A stretch of 64,000 nt of DNA from an uncultured Collinsella sp. (lineage in GTDB: Bacteria > Actinomycetota > Coriobacteriia > Coriobacteriales > Coriobacteriaceae), in contig UQKQ01000006.1 in assembly GCA_900541645.1 (NCBI GenBank), forward strand, positions 62,001-126,000. Direction: 5' to 3'. Numbering within the stretch: the stretch's first letter is position 1; each line of letters begins with the position of its first letter. A program made the translations under genes and the position numbers. Below the pieces are notes generated by a model. That model was given only the letters and a program-made list of their open reading frames with translations. It searched no databases and was not told the DNA's origin. Below, one piece after another: positions 35,143-43,521 of this stretch.

Positions 35143-36785
35143 TGGCTCGGTTGGATAGGGGCCCGGTGTCGGGCGCGGCGTGCGGCCCGGATATTCCGGC
35201 GATTGAGGTGCAGGGCCTTAGTTTTGCCTATCCCGGGGCCGAGGCACCGGTGCTCGAGGGGCTTGATTGGCGTGTTCCCCAAGGTGCATTTGCGCTGCTT
35301 GTTGGCGGTACCGGATCGGGTAAGTCGACGCTGCTGTCGCTGCTCAAGCCCGAGATCGCTCCGGCGGGCGAGCGCACTGGTGATGCGCGCGTGCTGGGCG
35401 AGAACGTTGCCGACATGGACGTGCGGGCATCGGCGGAGCGCGTGGGCTATGTGTTCCAGGATCCCGAGAACCAGATCGTGTGCGAAACCGTGTGGCACGA
35501 GATGGCGTTTGGCCTGGAAAACTTGGGGCTAGCACGTGATGAGATGCGCCGTCGCGTAGCTGAGACCAGCTATTTCTTTGGGCTGGAGGATTGGCTCCAC
35601 CGCGATACCGATACGCTTTCGGGCGGACGCAAGCAGCTGCTGTCGTTGGCGGCCGTGCTGGCCTTGCGCCCGCGCGTGCTGCTGCTCGACGAGCCCACGT
35701 CCCAGCTCGATCCTGTTGCCGAGAAAAGTTTTCTGCACGCGCTGTTTCGCGTGAACCGCGAGCTGGGATGCACGGTTGTTGTGGCAACGCACCAGCCGCG
35801 CCCGATGCTTGAATACGCGACGTGCGCGTATCGGATTGAGGGCGGCCGCGTGCACGAGGTGGCCGATATGGCTTCTTTGGGACGCCGAGAATCGTTGTTT
35901 TCCGACGACATGTTGGGGTGGGGTGCCGTCCGATGTGCAAAAAACGGAGTATTCAGCAGGCGTGAGGACAATTTGGGCTCTCTGGAGCCGCCCGGGGACG
36001 TATCGAGCGCGAAAAAAAGTTCGGAATTGGACAAATCGTCCGAATTTGTGGAGCAAACGTCGCTCGAGAACGGCTCGGAAGCCTTCCCGCGCACGGATGG
36101 GAGCAGAATACTCCAAAAAATGCACGGCGGGTCGGCTACCACCCTGGCAGGGAGCTGGTTTCGCTACGATCGCGCGGGCGGCTGGGTGCTGCGCGGGCTC
36201 GACGTGGCGTTTTCGGCCGGTGCGGTGCATGCGATCGTGGGCGGCAACGGATGCGGTAAGTCGACGATGCTCTCGGTGCTGGCGAAGACCGCCAAGCTGC
36301 AGCGCGGCCGCATGGTGCGCGGAGCGGCCTCGGCGGCGCTGCTGCCTCAGAACCCCAAAGCATTGCTGGTTGCCGAGACGGTTCACGATGAGCTGATGGA
36401 ATGGGCCTCGACCTGCGGATATGACGAGAACTTGGCGCGGGAGCGTGCGGCGCAACTGGGATTGGACGGCCTGGAGACGCGTCACCCCTACGACCTCTCG
36501 GGCGGACAGCGCCAGCTGCTCGCGCTGGCAAAGCTGCTGCTGATTGGCCCCGAGCTGCTGCTGCTTGACGAGCCCACGAAGGGCTTGGACCTGGAGAGCC
36601 GCCGCATCATCGCTCGCGCCCTGCGTGACCATGCGAAGGCTGGCGGCACCGTCATCATGGCTACGCACGATTTGGACTTTGCCGAGCAGGTCGCCGACGA
36701 CATCGCCATGATGTTCGATGGCGAGATTGCCTGCATGGAGCCGCCGGCCGACTTCTTTGCCGACAACGTGTTTTATAGGGCGTGA
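35142..36785 (+). CDS. ECF transporter double ATPase (fused EcfA1-EcfA2 type)
   Basis: The 547-residue protein contains two complete ABC domains, so one chain replaces the usual EcfA and EcfA' pair. Domain 1 (about 20-260): Walker A GGTGSGKST, Q-loop GYVFQDPENQIVCETV, signature LSGGRKQLLSLAAV, Walker B VLLLDEPTSQLD, switch ATHQPRP. Domain 2 (about 330-535): Walker A GGNGCGKST, LLPQNPKALLVAETV, signature LSGGQRQLLALAKLL, Walker B LLLLDEPTKGLD, switch ATHDLDF. A linker of about 70 residues (Ser/Glu/Lys-rich, AKKSSELDKSSEF) joins them. Both sites look active. It lies between the T and S genes with overlapping or near-overlapping ends. Confidence 0.92.
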   Translation: MARLDRGPVSGAACGPDIPAIEVQGLSFAYPGAEAPVLEGLDWRVPQGAFALLVGGTGSGKSTLLSLLKPEIAPAGERTGDARVLGENVADMDVRASAERVGYVFQDPENQIVCETVWHEMAFGLENLGLARDEMRRRVAETSYFFGLEDWLHRDTDTLSGGRKQLLSLAAVLALRPRVLLLDEPTSQLDPVAEKSFLHALFRVNRELGCTVVVATHQPRPMLEYATCAYRIEGGRVHEVADMASLGRRESLFSDDMLGWGAVRCAKNGVFSRREDNLGSLEPPGDVSSAKKSSELDKSSEFVEQTSLENGSEAFPRTDGSRILQKMHGGSATTLAGSWFRYDRAGGWVLRGLDVAFSAGAVHAIVGGNGCGKSTMLSVLAKTAKLQRGRMVRGAASAALLPQNPKALLVAETVHDELMEWASTCGYDENLARERAAQLGLDGLETRHPYDLSGGQRQLLALAKLLLIGPELLLLDEPTKGLDLESRRIIARALRDHAKAGGTVIMATHDLDFAEQVADDIAMMFDGEIACMEPPADFFADNVFYRA

Positions 36786-36789
36786 TGGG

Positions 36790-37503
36790 ATGGCGGATTA
36801 TCGCATCGTGCGCCTACTCGCAAAACTGGAGATACCGCTGCTGCTGGCGGTGCCAGCCGTGATGGCTTCGGCGTTGCTGGCGGGCGTTGAGCAGGCGGCG
36901 CTCGCCATGCTTGTCGTGGTGGCGCTGGTGCTTGCGCTGTTCTTTGCAGGCTATGAGGCGTCGCGACCGGGCCTGCGCCAGATTATGCCAACGCTGGTTC
37001 TGGCGGCGTTGGCCGCGGCGGGGCGCATCTTGTTTGGCCCCATTCCCGACTTTAAACCCGTGAGTGCCATCGCCATTATCGCGGGGGCGACGCTTGGTCG
37101 CCGCAATGGTTTTATGGTTGGCGCGCTGGCGGCGCTGACCAGCAATTTCTTTTTTGGACAGGGCATGTGGACGCCGTGGCAGATGTATGCCTGGGGGCTC
37201 GTGGGATACGTTGGCGGTGCGCTGGCGCATGCGGGTGCGTTCGACCGCGCCGACGGCACCGTGCGTATGCCGGCGCTGCTGACCTACGGCTTTGCTTCGG
37301 GTTTGCTGTACGGCGTTGTGATCAACGCCTACGACATTATCGGTTTTGTTCAACCGCTCACGTGGGCGGGTGCCATGGCGCGTCTTGCCACCGCCGTACC
37401 GTTCGATATCACGCACGGCCTTGCGACCTGCGTGTTTTTGGTCGCCCTGTACAAGCCTTGGTGTCGCCGCATCAACCGAGTCGTCGTGAAGTACGGACTG
37501 TAG
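36790..37503 (+). CDS. ECF transporter S component (substrate-binding membrane protein)
   Basis: The 237-residue membrane protein has about six helices and sits last in the ECF operon, 4 bases behind the ATPase stop. The order T-A-S and the segments ARILFGPIPDFKP-like (here GRILFGPIPDFKPVSAIAII), GRRNGFMVGALAALTSNFFF and GQGMWTPWQMYAWGLVGYVGG match ECF S components. The vitamin is not identifiable from the sequence: a cobalamin- or queuosine-type ligand is possible, but I have no direct evidence. The frame is open from 36718 inside the ATPase gene; ATG 36790 is the sensible start. Confidence 0.8.
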   Translation: MADYRIVRLLAKLEIPLLLAVPAVMASALLAGVEQAALAMLVVVALVLALFFAGYEASRPGLRQIMPTLVLAALAAAGRILFGPIPDFKPVSAIAIIAGATLGRRNGFMVGALAALTSNFFFGQGMWTPWQMYAWGLVGYVGGALAHAGAFDRADGTVRMPALLTYGFASGLLYGVVINAYDIIGFVQPLTWAGAMARLATAVPFDITHGLATCVFLVALYKPWCRRINRVVVKYGL

Positions 37504-37550
37504 GGCTGGTTGCGCCGGGGCGGGAATCAATACTGCCGAAGTGTCATTTT

Positions 37551-37702
37551 AAAACTATGCCGGTTTACGGGGCCAGATTGGCACAAGCAGACCATGCCGG
37601 CTATTTTTGAAATAGAGCAAGCCGTTTACCTGCGGTTTTATTATTTCGGAATTGCGTATGGTTGGGGGTTCGCGATTTAGCCCCGTAAACTGGCATAGTT
37701 TT
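37551..37702. repeat. 152-bp inverted-repeat element
   Basis: The arms AAAACTATGCCGGTTTACGG...GGC (37551-37573) and GCCCCGTAAACTGGCATAGT...TTT (37680-37702) are complementary with one mismatch in 23. The interior of about 106 bases contains TTTACCTGCGGTTTTATT, a phrase repeated in the nearby terminator at 37866. Confidence 0.75.
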
Positions 37703-37739
37703 GGAATGGCCGGCTGATATGACGGGCGTCGTGACCCTC

Positions 37740-38038
37740 AAGAGCCAAATTGATCCGTTTTCTTCCGTCTCCAGACGTCCCCGGGGAATCAGCTGAACTC
37801 GCCCGCCACGAAATCAGCCTATCTACTACGTTTGACCCGACACCCCCAAACACAACCGCGTTTTATGAAAAACCGCAGGCTTTCTACCTGCGGTTTTCTT
37901 TTTGCGTTGTTCGCTGTGGTTGAGGGTGGTGGCTTAAACGTAGTAGATGGGCGTGTTTCGTGGCGGATGGGTCACGTGGATACCACCACGAGGCCCAAAA
38001 TGATTCGTTTTCCTCCGTTCCCAGGGGATCAGCTGGGG
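37740..38038. repeat. Repeat-rich spacer between the ECF operon and exonuclease III gene
   Basis: There are two direct copies of a hairpin-like motif, TGATYCGTTTTCYTCCGT...GGGGAATCA/GGGGATCAGCTG (about 37750-37795 and 37999-38036). Between them, CGCCACGAAAT...TATCTACTACGTTT (about 37803-37832) and AAACGTAGTAGAT...GTTTCGTGGCG (about 37936-37965) form an inverted pair around the terminator. No gene is supported. Confidence 0.6.
37866..37905. terminator. Terminator hairpin AAAACCGCAGG/CCTGCGGTTTT
   Basis: An 11-bp perfect stem with a 7-base loop is followed by CTTTTTG. It lies 360 bases behind the ECF operon, inside the repeat-rich spacer, and could work in either direction. Confidence 0.65.
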
Positions 38039-38857
38039 CTAGAGCTCTAGCGTGAGGGTGACGGGGCAGTGGTCGCTGCCGAAGATGTCGCCGCGGATGC
38101 CGGTGTCGCGTACGTTGTCGGCGATTGCGTCGCTTACCAGGAAGTAGTCGATGCGCCAGCCGGCGTTGTTCTTGCGGGCATTAAAGCGATAGCTCCACCA
38201 GCTGTAGACGCCCTCGACGTCGGGGTTTGCCGCGCGCCAGGTATCGGTAAAGCCGGCGTTGAGCAGCTCGGTAAACTTGCCGCGCTCCTCGTCCGAAAAG
38301 CCGGCGTTGCCGCGGTTGGACTTGGGGTTCTTAAGGTCGATCTCCTCGTGCGCCACGTTAAAGTCGCCGCAGGTCACGACGGGTTTGCCGGTCTCGCGCT
38401 CGAGCGCGTTCAAAAAGCGGCGGTAAGCATCGTCCCAGGCCATGCGCACGTCGATGCGGGCGAGTTCGTTTTGCGCGTTGGGAGTGTAGACATCCACAAA
38501 CCAGAACTTGTCGAACTCCAGCGCGCAGACGCGGCCCTCGGTTGCGGCTTGGGCGACGAGTACGGCCGCCTCGTTCTCGCCGGCGTAGGGTAGCAGTGCG
38601 TCGGCGTGCAGCACGCGCAGCGGTTCCTGGCGGCTAAAGACCGCAGTGCCCGAATAGCCTTTACGCTCGGCGTAGCTCCAGGTTTGGTGATAGCCGGGCA
38701 GGTCAATATCGACCTGGCCTTCTTGCAACTTGGTCTCTTGCAGCGCCAGGATATCGACGTCGAGTTCTTGCGCGATCTGGATAAAGCTCGGGTCCTTTTT
38801 GAGCACGGCGCGCAGGCCGTTGACGTTCCACGAGGCGAAAGTGTAAGTCTGAGGCAT
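38039..38857 (-). CDS. xth: Exodeoxyribonuclease III / AP endonuclease
   Basis: This 272-residue enzyme of the ExoIII/APE1 family repairs abasic sites and trims 3' ends. Motifs are SWNVNGLRAVLKK (Asn), ILALQETKL (metal-binding Glu), FVDVYTPNAQ, the catalytic CGDFNVAHEEIDL (Asp, Asn), GWRIDYFLVSD and the final SDHCPV (Asp-His pair). Length and order match E. coli ExoIII. RBS AAAGGA before the ATG. It is encoded singly, divergent from the sirtuin gene. Confidence 0.95.
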   Translation of the reverse strand: MPQTYTFASWNVNGLRAVLKKDPSFIQIAQELDVDILALQETKLQEGQVDIDLPGYHQTWSYAERKGYSGTAVFSRQEPLRVLHADALLPYAGENEAAVLVAQAATEGRVCALEFDKFWFVDVYTPNAQNELARIDVRMAWDDAYRRFLNALERETGKPVVTCGDFNVAHEEIDLKNPKSNRGNAGFSDEERGKFTELLNAGFTDTWRAANPDVEGVYSWWSYRFNARKNNAGWRIDYFLVSDAIADNVRDTGIRGDIFGSDHCPVTLTLEL

Positions 38858-38992
38858 GGTGTCCTTTCGACGGGGTTGGCAGGCTTAAGATTAGCGCAAC
38901 AGGGGCGGGGTGGGCTCCGCGCATGCTGACTTAAAGGTCGCATGCTGGGACATCGCCCGGCGCTGCCCGACCAGCAGGGACGGAGAACTCAT

Positions 38993-39745
38993 ATGACGCA
39001 GGCAATAACGGATTCCAAGCAGGGCTCCGCCGCGCTGGCGGAGCTGTTCGACACCCACGAGCGCGTGGTCTTCTTTGGCGGCGCGGGTGTTTCCACGGCG
39101 AGCGGCATCCCCGATTTCCGCAGCGTGGATGGCCTGTACCACCAGCAGTTTGCCTACCCGCCCGAGACCATGCTCTCGCATAGCTTTTATGAGGCGCATC
39201 CGGCCGAGTTCTTCGACTTCTACCGCACCAAGATGATCGCGCTTGGCGCTAAGCCCAATCGCTGCCACACCAAGCTGGCCGAGCTGGAGCGCGCCGGCAA
39301 GCTAAATGCCGTGGTGACGCAAAACATTGACGGCCTGCATCAGATGGCAGGATCGCAGCGTGTGTTCGAGCTGCACGGCTCGGTCCATCGCAACATTTGC
39401 CAGTCGTGCGGCGCGGTCTATAGTGCCGAGTGGATTTGCTCGCGCGAGCACGAGGACGCCGCGGGCGTGCCCATGTGTCCTGCGTGCGGCGGGCGCATTA
39501 AGCCCGATGTGGTGCTCTACGAGGAGCCGCTCGATGAGTGCGTGCTGACCGGCGCCGTTGCCGCCATCGCCGCGGCCGATGCCCTCATTGTGGGCGGGAC
39601 CTCGCTCGTGGTGTATCCGGCGGCGGGCCTTACGCGTTACTTTACCGGCGATACGCTGGCCATTTGCAATCTTGCTCCCACCGATCAGGATGCAAATGCC
39701 GACCTGCTGATTTCTTGCGACATCGCGGCTGCGTTTGCGTTTTAG
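38993..39745 (+). CDS. NAD-dependent protein deacylase (sirtuin, Sir2 family)
   Basis: The 250-residue class U/III-like sirtuin removes acyl groups from lysines using NAD. It shows the NAD loop FFGGAGVSTASGIPDFRS, TQNIDGLH, the catalytic His in FELHGSVHR, four zinc cysteines (CQSCGAVY...MCPACGG), IKPDVVLYEEPL and the late GGTSLVVYPAAGL. The frame is open from 38942, but ATG 38993 gives a standard start behind GGAG. It precedes folPK by 94 bases and may be cotranscribed, though a TACAAT box at 39760 suggests a separate promoter for folPK. Confidence 0.93.
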   Translation: MTQAITDSKQGSAALAELFDTHERVVFFGGAGVSTASGIPDFRSVDGLYHQQFAYPPETMLSHSFYEAHPAEFFDFYRTKMIALGAKPNRCHTKLAELERAGKLNAVVTQNIDGLHQMAGSQRVFELHGSVHRNICQSCGAVYSAEWICSREHEDAAGVPMCPACGGRIKPDVVLYEEPLDECVLTGAVAAIAAADALIVGGTSLVVYPAAGLTRYFTGDTLAICNLAPTDQDANADLLISCDIAAAFAF

Positions 39746-39759
39746 CCCGCGTGCGCGGA

Positions 39760-39765
39760 TACAAT
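39760..39765 (+). promoter_or_regulatory. Candidate -10 box of the folPK operon
   Basis: TACAAT lies 75 bases before the folPK start, with TTGCGT 19 bases upstream as a weak -35. Confidence 0.35.
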
Positions 39766-39839
39766 AGAAAGACTGATTGCAAAGCGACCCCGCCGCCTGC
39801 GCCCGAGCGCGGCGGCGCGGGCATTTGAGGAGGATGTTC

Positions 39840-41567
39840 ATGGCGAACGATAGCAAGACATGGCGGTGCGGAAAGTACGAGCTCAGCTTTGACCGTCCGC
39901 GCATCATGGGCGTCCTCAACGTGACGCCCGATTCGTTTAGTGACGGCGGGGAGCACTTCGACCCGGATGCCGCCATCGAGTACGGCCTGGCGATGCTCGA
40001 CGCCGGCGCCGACATCATCGACGTGGGCGGCGAGTCCACGCGCCCCGGCTTTACCCCGGTTAATCCCGACGAGGAGGCTCGCCGCGTGCTGCCCGTGGTG
40101 CGCGCGCTGGCCAAAGAGGGCGCCATCGTCTCGATCGACACGCGCCACGTGGCGGTTGCCAAGGCGGCCGTGCGCTGCGGCGCCTCGATCGTCAACGACG
40201 TGACGGGCTTCACCGACCCCAAGATGGTCGAGTTTGTCGCGACGAGCACCTGCGGCGTCATCGTGATGCACGCCGGCGAGGTTGCGGCGCCCACCCGCAC
40301 GCATGCGACGGTGCAGCTCGATACCTCGGCCGCGGCGTTTGTTGCCGAGAAGGCGCGCGAAGCGGCTGCCGAGGCTGCGCGCGAGGCCGAGAAGCCTGCC
40401 CGCCGTCGCCGCGGCAAGCTGCTGGGCGAGCCCAAGACGGAGGCCAAGCTTCCGGGAGGCGTGGTGCAGCCCTCACTGCCGTTCGGCGATCCGGAGCCCG
40501 CGCCGGAGCCTACGGACGAGCAGAAGCAGGAGACGCCGGCCGCCGAAGAGACCGCCCCTGCTGCCGAGGCCGCCGCGACCCCTGAGCCCGCGCCGGAGCC
40601 CAATGACCACCTGGCTGCCATGATGCGCCGCAGCGCCCGCCGCGAGGAAGCCTACGTGCCCACCTCTCAGCTCCGCCGCTTCACCCTGCCCGATTCGGCG
40701 CCCATCATGCGCCGCGTCATGGGCTTCCTATCCGACCAGGCCCGCACGCTCATCCATGCCGGCGTGTCGCGCGACCGCATCTGCATCGATCCCGGCCCGG
40801 GCTTTGGCAAGACGGCCAACGAGGACATCGTCATCCAGCGCGAGACCGCCAAGATGGCGTCGCTGGGCTACCCGCTCATGTGTGCCGTGTCGCGCAAACG
40901 CTTTGTGGGCGCCGTCTCGGGCGTGACCGAGGCCGCCGCGCGCGATGCCGCCACGTTTGGCGTGTGCCTGGGCGCTATCCAGGCCGGTGCAAACATCGTG
41001 CGCGTGCACGACGCCACTGGCTTTGCGCAGTTCCTGAACGGTTACTGGGCTGTCGCCAAGCCGCAGCCGCGCCGTGCGTTTGTGGCCGTGGGCTCCAACC
41101 TGGGGCATCGTTGCGACAACATCCGCGCCGCACGTGACATGATCGCCGAGATTCCGCTCACCTGCGTGTCCAACTGCTCGCGCATCTACGAGAGCGAGCC
41201 GGCCTACGAGACGCGCCAGGACGCGTTTGCCAACGCCGTCATCGAGATTAAGACCGAGCTGGCGCCGTTGGTGCTGCTCGACGAGCTCATGAAGATCGAG
41301 GCCGAGCTGGGCCGCGACCGCTCCAAAAAGGCCAAGGCCAACGGTCCGCGCACCATCGACCTGGACCTGCTGTGGATGGACGGCGAGACCCACGGCGGCA
41401 AAAAGCTGCGCCTGCCGCATCCGCTGATCGGCGAGCGTGACTTTGTGCTGGTGCCGCTCGAGGACCTGATGCACGACCCGGCGCGGTTCTTCCGCTACAA
41501 CGGCGTCGAGGTCAAGGAGCCCGAGGATCGCGTGGGCCATATCGTGGGCGAATTGGGGCGTATGTAG
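39840..41567 (+). CDS. Fused dihydropteroate synthase and HPPK (FolP-FolK)
   Basis: One 575-residue chain carries two folate enzymes. DHPS (1-405): MGVLNVTPDSFSDGG, DVGGESTRPGF, VSIDTRHVAVAKAAV, IVNDVTGF, then after an insertion ICIDPGPGFGKT, GYPLMCAVSRKRFVG and IVRVHD. HPPK (411-575): FVAVGSNLGHRCDNIRAA, YESEPAYETRQDAFANAV, ELGRDRSKKAKANGPRTIDLDLL (metal-binding DLDLL) and LPHPLIGERDFVLVPL. Residues about 145-285 of the DHPS part are a low-complexity Ala/Pro/Glu/Arg-rich insert, placed where the usual loop is only 15-20 residues long, right after the HAG strand. ATG 39840 is 6 bases behind GAGGAGG; ATG 39834 is too close. The fusion channels two neighbouring steps, here with DHPS first although it acts second. 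Confidence 0.93.
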   Translation: MANDSKTWRCGKYELSFDRPRIMGVLNVTPDSFSDGGEHFDPDAAIEYGLAMLDAGADIIDVGGESTRPGFTPVNPDEEARRVLPVVRALAKEGAIVSIDTRHVAVAKAAVRCGASIVNDVTGFTDPKMVEFVATSTCGVIVMHAGEVAAPTRTHATVQLDTSAAAFVAEKAREAAAEAAREAEKPARRRRGKLLGEPKTEAKLPGGVVQPSLPFGDPEPAPEPTDEQKQETPAAEETAPAAEAAATPEPAPEPNDHLAAMMRRSARREEAYVPTSQLRRFTLPDSAPIMRRVMGFLSDQARTLIHAGVSRDRICIDPGPGFGKTANEDIVIQRETAKMASLGYPLMCAVSRKRFVGAVSGVTEAAARDAATFGVCLGAIQAGANIVRVHDATGFAQFLNGYWAVAKPQPRRAFVAVGSNLGHRCDNIRAARDMIAEIPLTCVSNCSRIYESEPAYETRQDAFANAVIEIKTELAPLVLLDELMKIEAELGRDRSKKAKANGPRTIDLDLLWMDGETHGGKKLRLPHPLIGERDFVLVPLEDLMHDPARFFRYNGVEVKEPEDRVGHIVGELGRM

Positions 41568-42269
41568 ATGATTGAGATGAATGCCGTAGCTGTCGGTACC
41601 GAGCTCGACACCGCGCGCGACGCTGGTCGCGAGGGTGCGTCTGCGGGCTGGTGTGCTTGGAGCGCGGGCGAGACGTCGTTGACGTTTTCGCTGGTCGTGC
41701 GCCCGGACGTGAACATGCATGCCTTCCACGGCCTGCCGTTTGTGGCGGCGATGGGCATGATGGACGCGCTCGTGGGCACGGCGTCGACGCCGGGCCTGGG
41801 CCTTGCCGGCAAGGTGGGCATTGAGTGGCCGAGCAATATCGTGTGCGGCGCGCCCGCGTTCGAGACGTCGTTCGCGCGCGTCGCCGTCAACGGCGGTGCC
41901 GGTGCCGCGGGCATGTTCGGTGCCGTGACGGTGGATATTGAGCGTTCGGCGCTGAGCGAGCTCGGTGTAGATGTGGCCGACGAAGCGCTGGTCGAGGAGC
42001 TGGCTGCCGCCGTGCTGACCCGCGTGGACACCTGGGCGGTTGCCGCCAACACACCACAGGGCGCTGCCGGCCCGCTGGCTCCGGTGCTGGGTGAGTACTT
42101 CGATATGGTGCCGCTGCTGGGTCGTCAGGTTGCGGCGGTGTCGCCCAACGGTTTGCCGCTTGCGGTCGGTGTGTTTGCGGGCCTGGACATCTGGGGCCGC
42201 GCGGCCATCAAGACCGATGCCGGCGAGCAGGAGTTTCCGCCCGAGGCCGTACGGATTCGCGGACTGTAA
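41568..42269 (+). CDS. Diverged biotin-protein ligase/lipoyl transferase-like protein
   Basis: The 233-residue protein resembles the BirA catalytic domain. ETSLTFSLVVRPDVNMH aligns with the G-L-x-F-S-L-V-L-R-P strand, LAGKVGIEWPSNIVCG with the L-K-W-P-N-D segment, and the C-terminal PLAVGVFAGLDIWGRAAIKTD with the small SH3-like domain. The biotin-binding GRGR loop is absent: the corresponding stretch reads AGWCAWSAGETS. The lysine after WPN-D is not evident either. It may be inactive or have another acyl substrate. The ATG directly follows the folPK stop, so it is cotranscribed. Confidence 0.55.
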   Translation: MIEMNAVAVGTELDTARDAGREGASAGWCAWSAGETSLTFSLVVRPDVNMHAFHGLPFVAAMGMMDALVGTASTPGLGLAGKVGIEWPSNIVCGAPAFETSFARVAVNGGAGAAGMFGAVTVDIERSALSELGVDVADEALVEELAAAVLTRVDTWAVAANTPQGAAGPLAPVLGEYFDMVPLLGRQVAAVSPNGLPLAVGVFAGLDIWGRAAIKTDAGEQEFPPEAVRIRGL

Positions 42270-42367
42270 CGCGAGGCGCCCGCGCTCAAAGATAACGATG
42301 ACAACGAAGCCCTCTTCGGCCTGTGCCGGGGAGGGTTTCGCCTATCTGGTGAATGGGTTGCCAGCGC

Positions 42368-42410
42368 CCTATTCCTCAAAATTGAAAATTTTTCAGTTTT
42401 GAGGAATAGG
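42368..42410. terminator. Near-perfect A/T-rich hairpin between convergent genes
   Basis: CCTATTCCTCAAAA (42368-42381) pairs with TTTTGAGGAATAGG (42397-42410), and the inner TTGAAAA/TTTTCAG extends it to about 20 bp. It overlaps the last codons of coaX. It could end both transcripts, though the U-run lies inside the stem. Confidence 0.55.
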
Positions 42411-43241
42411 CTTGGCGAACGTTTGCGGGGCTGTGACATCGGGCGTGCTCGACTTATGTCCCTGTTTTACCCCCAGCTTCTGCATGCGGCGGTAGATTTC
42501 GCAGATGCCCTTGATGGTGAGTTGGCCGTCCACCACGTCGAAGGCATCGGTCGAATCGGCGACGATGCCGGCGAGACCGCCCGTGGCGATAACGGTGGCA
42601 TCCTCGCGGCCCAGCTCGCGCTTCATGCGCGCGACCAGGCCCTCGGCCATGGCGGCAGCGCCCACCACGGCGCCGACCTTGATGCACTCTTCGGTGTCGC
42701 GACCGATGGCGTGCTCGGGCGCCTCGAGCGGCACGCTGGCGAGCTTGGCGGCACGGGCGGCAAGCGCGTCCATGGAGATGCGGATGCCCGGCGCAATCGC
42801 CCCGCCAATGTAATAACCGTCCTCATCGATGACGTCGATATTGGTCGCGGTGCCAAAGTCCACCACGATTGCCGGCGCGCCGTAGAAAGTCTCGGCCGCA
42901 ACGGCGTTGGCTACGCGGTCGGCGCCCACGGCCTGGGGGCGCGCCGCGCGCAGCTTGGTCACGGCGGCCGTCTGCGGCCCGATGACGATGGCGTCTGCCG
43001 CGATGCGGTTGGCCACGGCGTGCCATTCGCGCGAGAGTTGCGGCACCACGCCCGCAAAGGCGATCGCGTCAACCGTATCGAGCGAGAGGCCGTACATCTT
43101 AAAGAAACCCATCAGGCGCACGTGGATCTCGTCGGCGGTATAGGAGCGGTCGGTGGGCATACGCCACGACTGCACCAGCTCGTCTCCGTCGAACAGGCCC
43201 ATGGCCGTCTGCGTGTTTCCCATATCGATAGCGAGCAGCAT
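42393..43241 (-). CDS. coaX: Type III pantothenate kinase
   Basis: CoaX phosphorylates pantothenate, the first step to coenzyme A. The 282-residue product has the type III signature: AIDMGNTQTAMGLFDGD (phosphate loop with the key Asp), AFAGVVPQL, GADRVANAVAA, IVVDFGTATNIDVID and GGAIAPGIRISMDAL, followed by VIATGGLAG. The frame extends to 43601 through the tRNA gene, but the ATG at 43241, 5 bases behind GGGAG, gives the normal start. The last codons (PIPQN) are formed by a hairpin repeat, suggesting that the original 3' end was replaced. Confidence 0.94.
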   Translation of the reverse strand: MLLAIDMGNTQTAMGLFDGDELVQSWRMPTDRSYTADEIHVRLMGFFKMYGLSLDTVDAIAFAGVVPQLSREWHAVANRIAADAIVIGPQTAAVTKLRAARPQAVGADRVANAVAAETFYGAPAIVVDFGTATNIDVIDEDGYYIGGAIAPGIRISMDALAARAAKLASVPLEAPEHAIGRDTEECIKVGAVVGAAAMAEGLVARMKRELGREDATVIATGGLAGIVADSTDAFDVVDGQLTIKGICEIYRRMQKLGVKQGHKSSTPDVTAPQTFAKPIPQN

Positions 43242-43437
43242 GTCTACTCCCAGTGTTGGCATAAAAGGACGCGCACCATTGTATACGCGCCGTCGACGGC
43301 GCTCGGCCGCGATTCGTTTACGGTGATAGGGGCTGAGGGGTTTAAATATGAAGGAATTATGCTCTACGAGATTTTCCTTGCCGTTTACCGAACTCCCGCG
43401 TAATATTCTTTCTTGCGCACATGAGGCGCCCAGACAT

Positions 43438-43514
43438 TGCGGGGTGGAGCAGTCTGGTAGCTCGCCGGGCTCATAACCCGGAGGTCGTAGGTTCAAATCC
43501 TGCCCCCGCGACCA
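43438..43514 (+). tRNA. Initiator tRNA-Met (anticodon CAT)
   Basis: This is a 77-nt cloverleaf with encoded CCA. The acceptor is TGCGGGG/CCCCGCG, D stem GAGC/GCTC, anticodon stem CCGGG/CCCGG with loop CTCATAA (CAT at 43472-43474), variable AGGTC, and T arm GTAGG TTCAAAT CCTGC. Three consecutive G-C pairs next to the anticodon loop and the lack of a Watson-Crick pair at position 1-72 (T1-G72) mark it as the initiator. E. coli has C1-A72 there. Confidence 0.93.
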
Positions 43515-43521
43515 AGAACTT

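Noticed and set aside
39777..39839. N-terminal extension of FolPK upstream of 39840
   Set aside because: The ribosome site GAGGAGG lies within this stretch, so translation must start after it.
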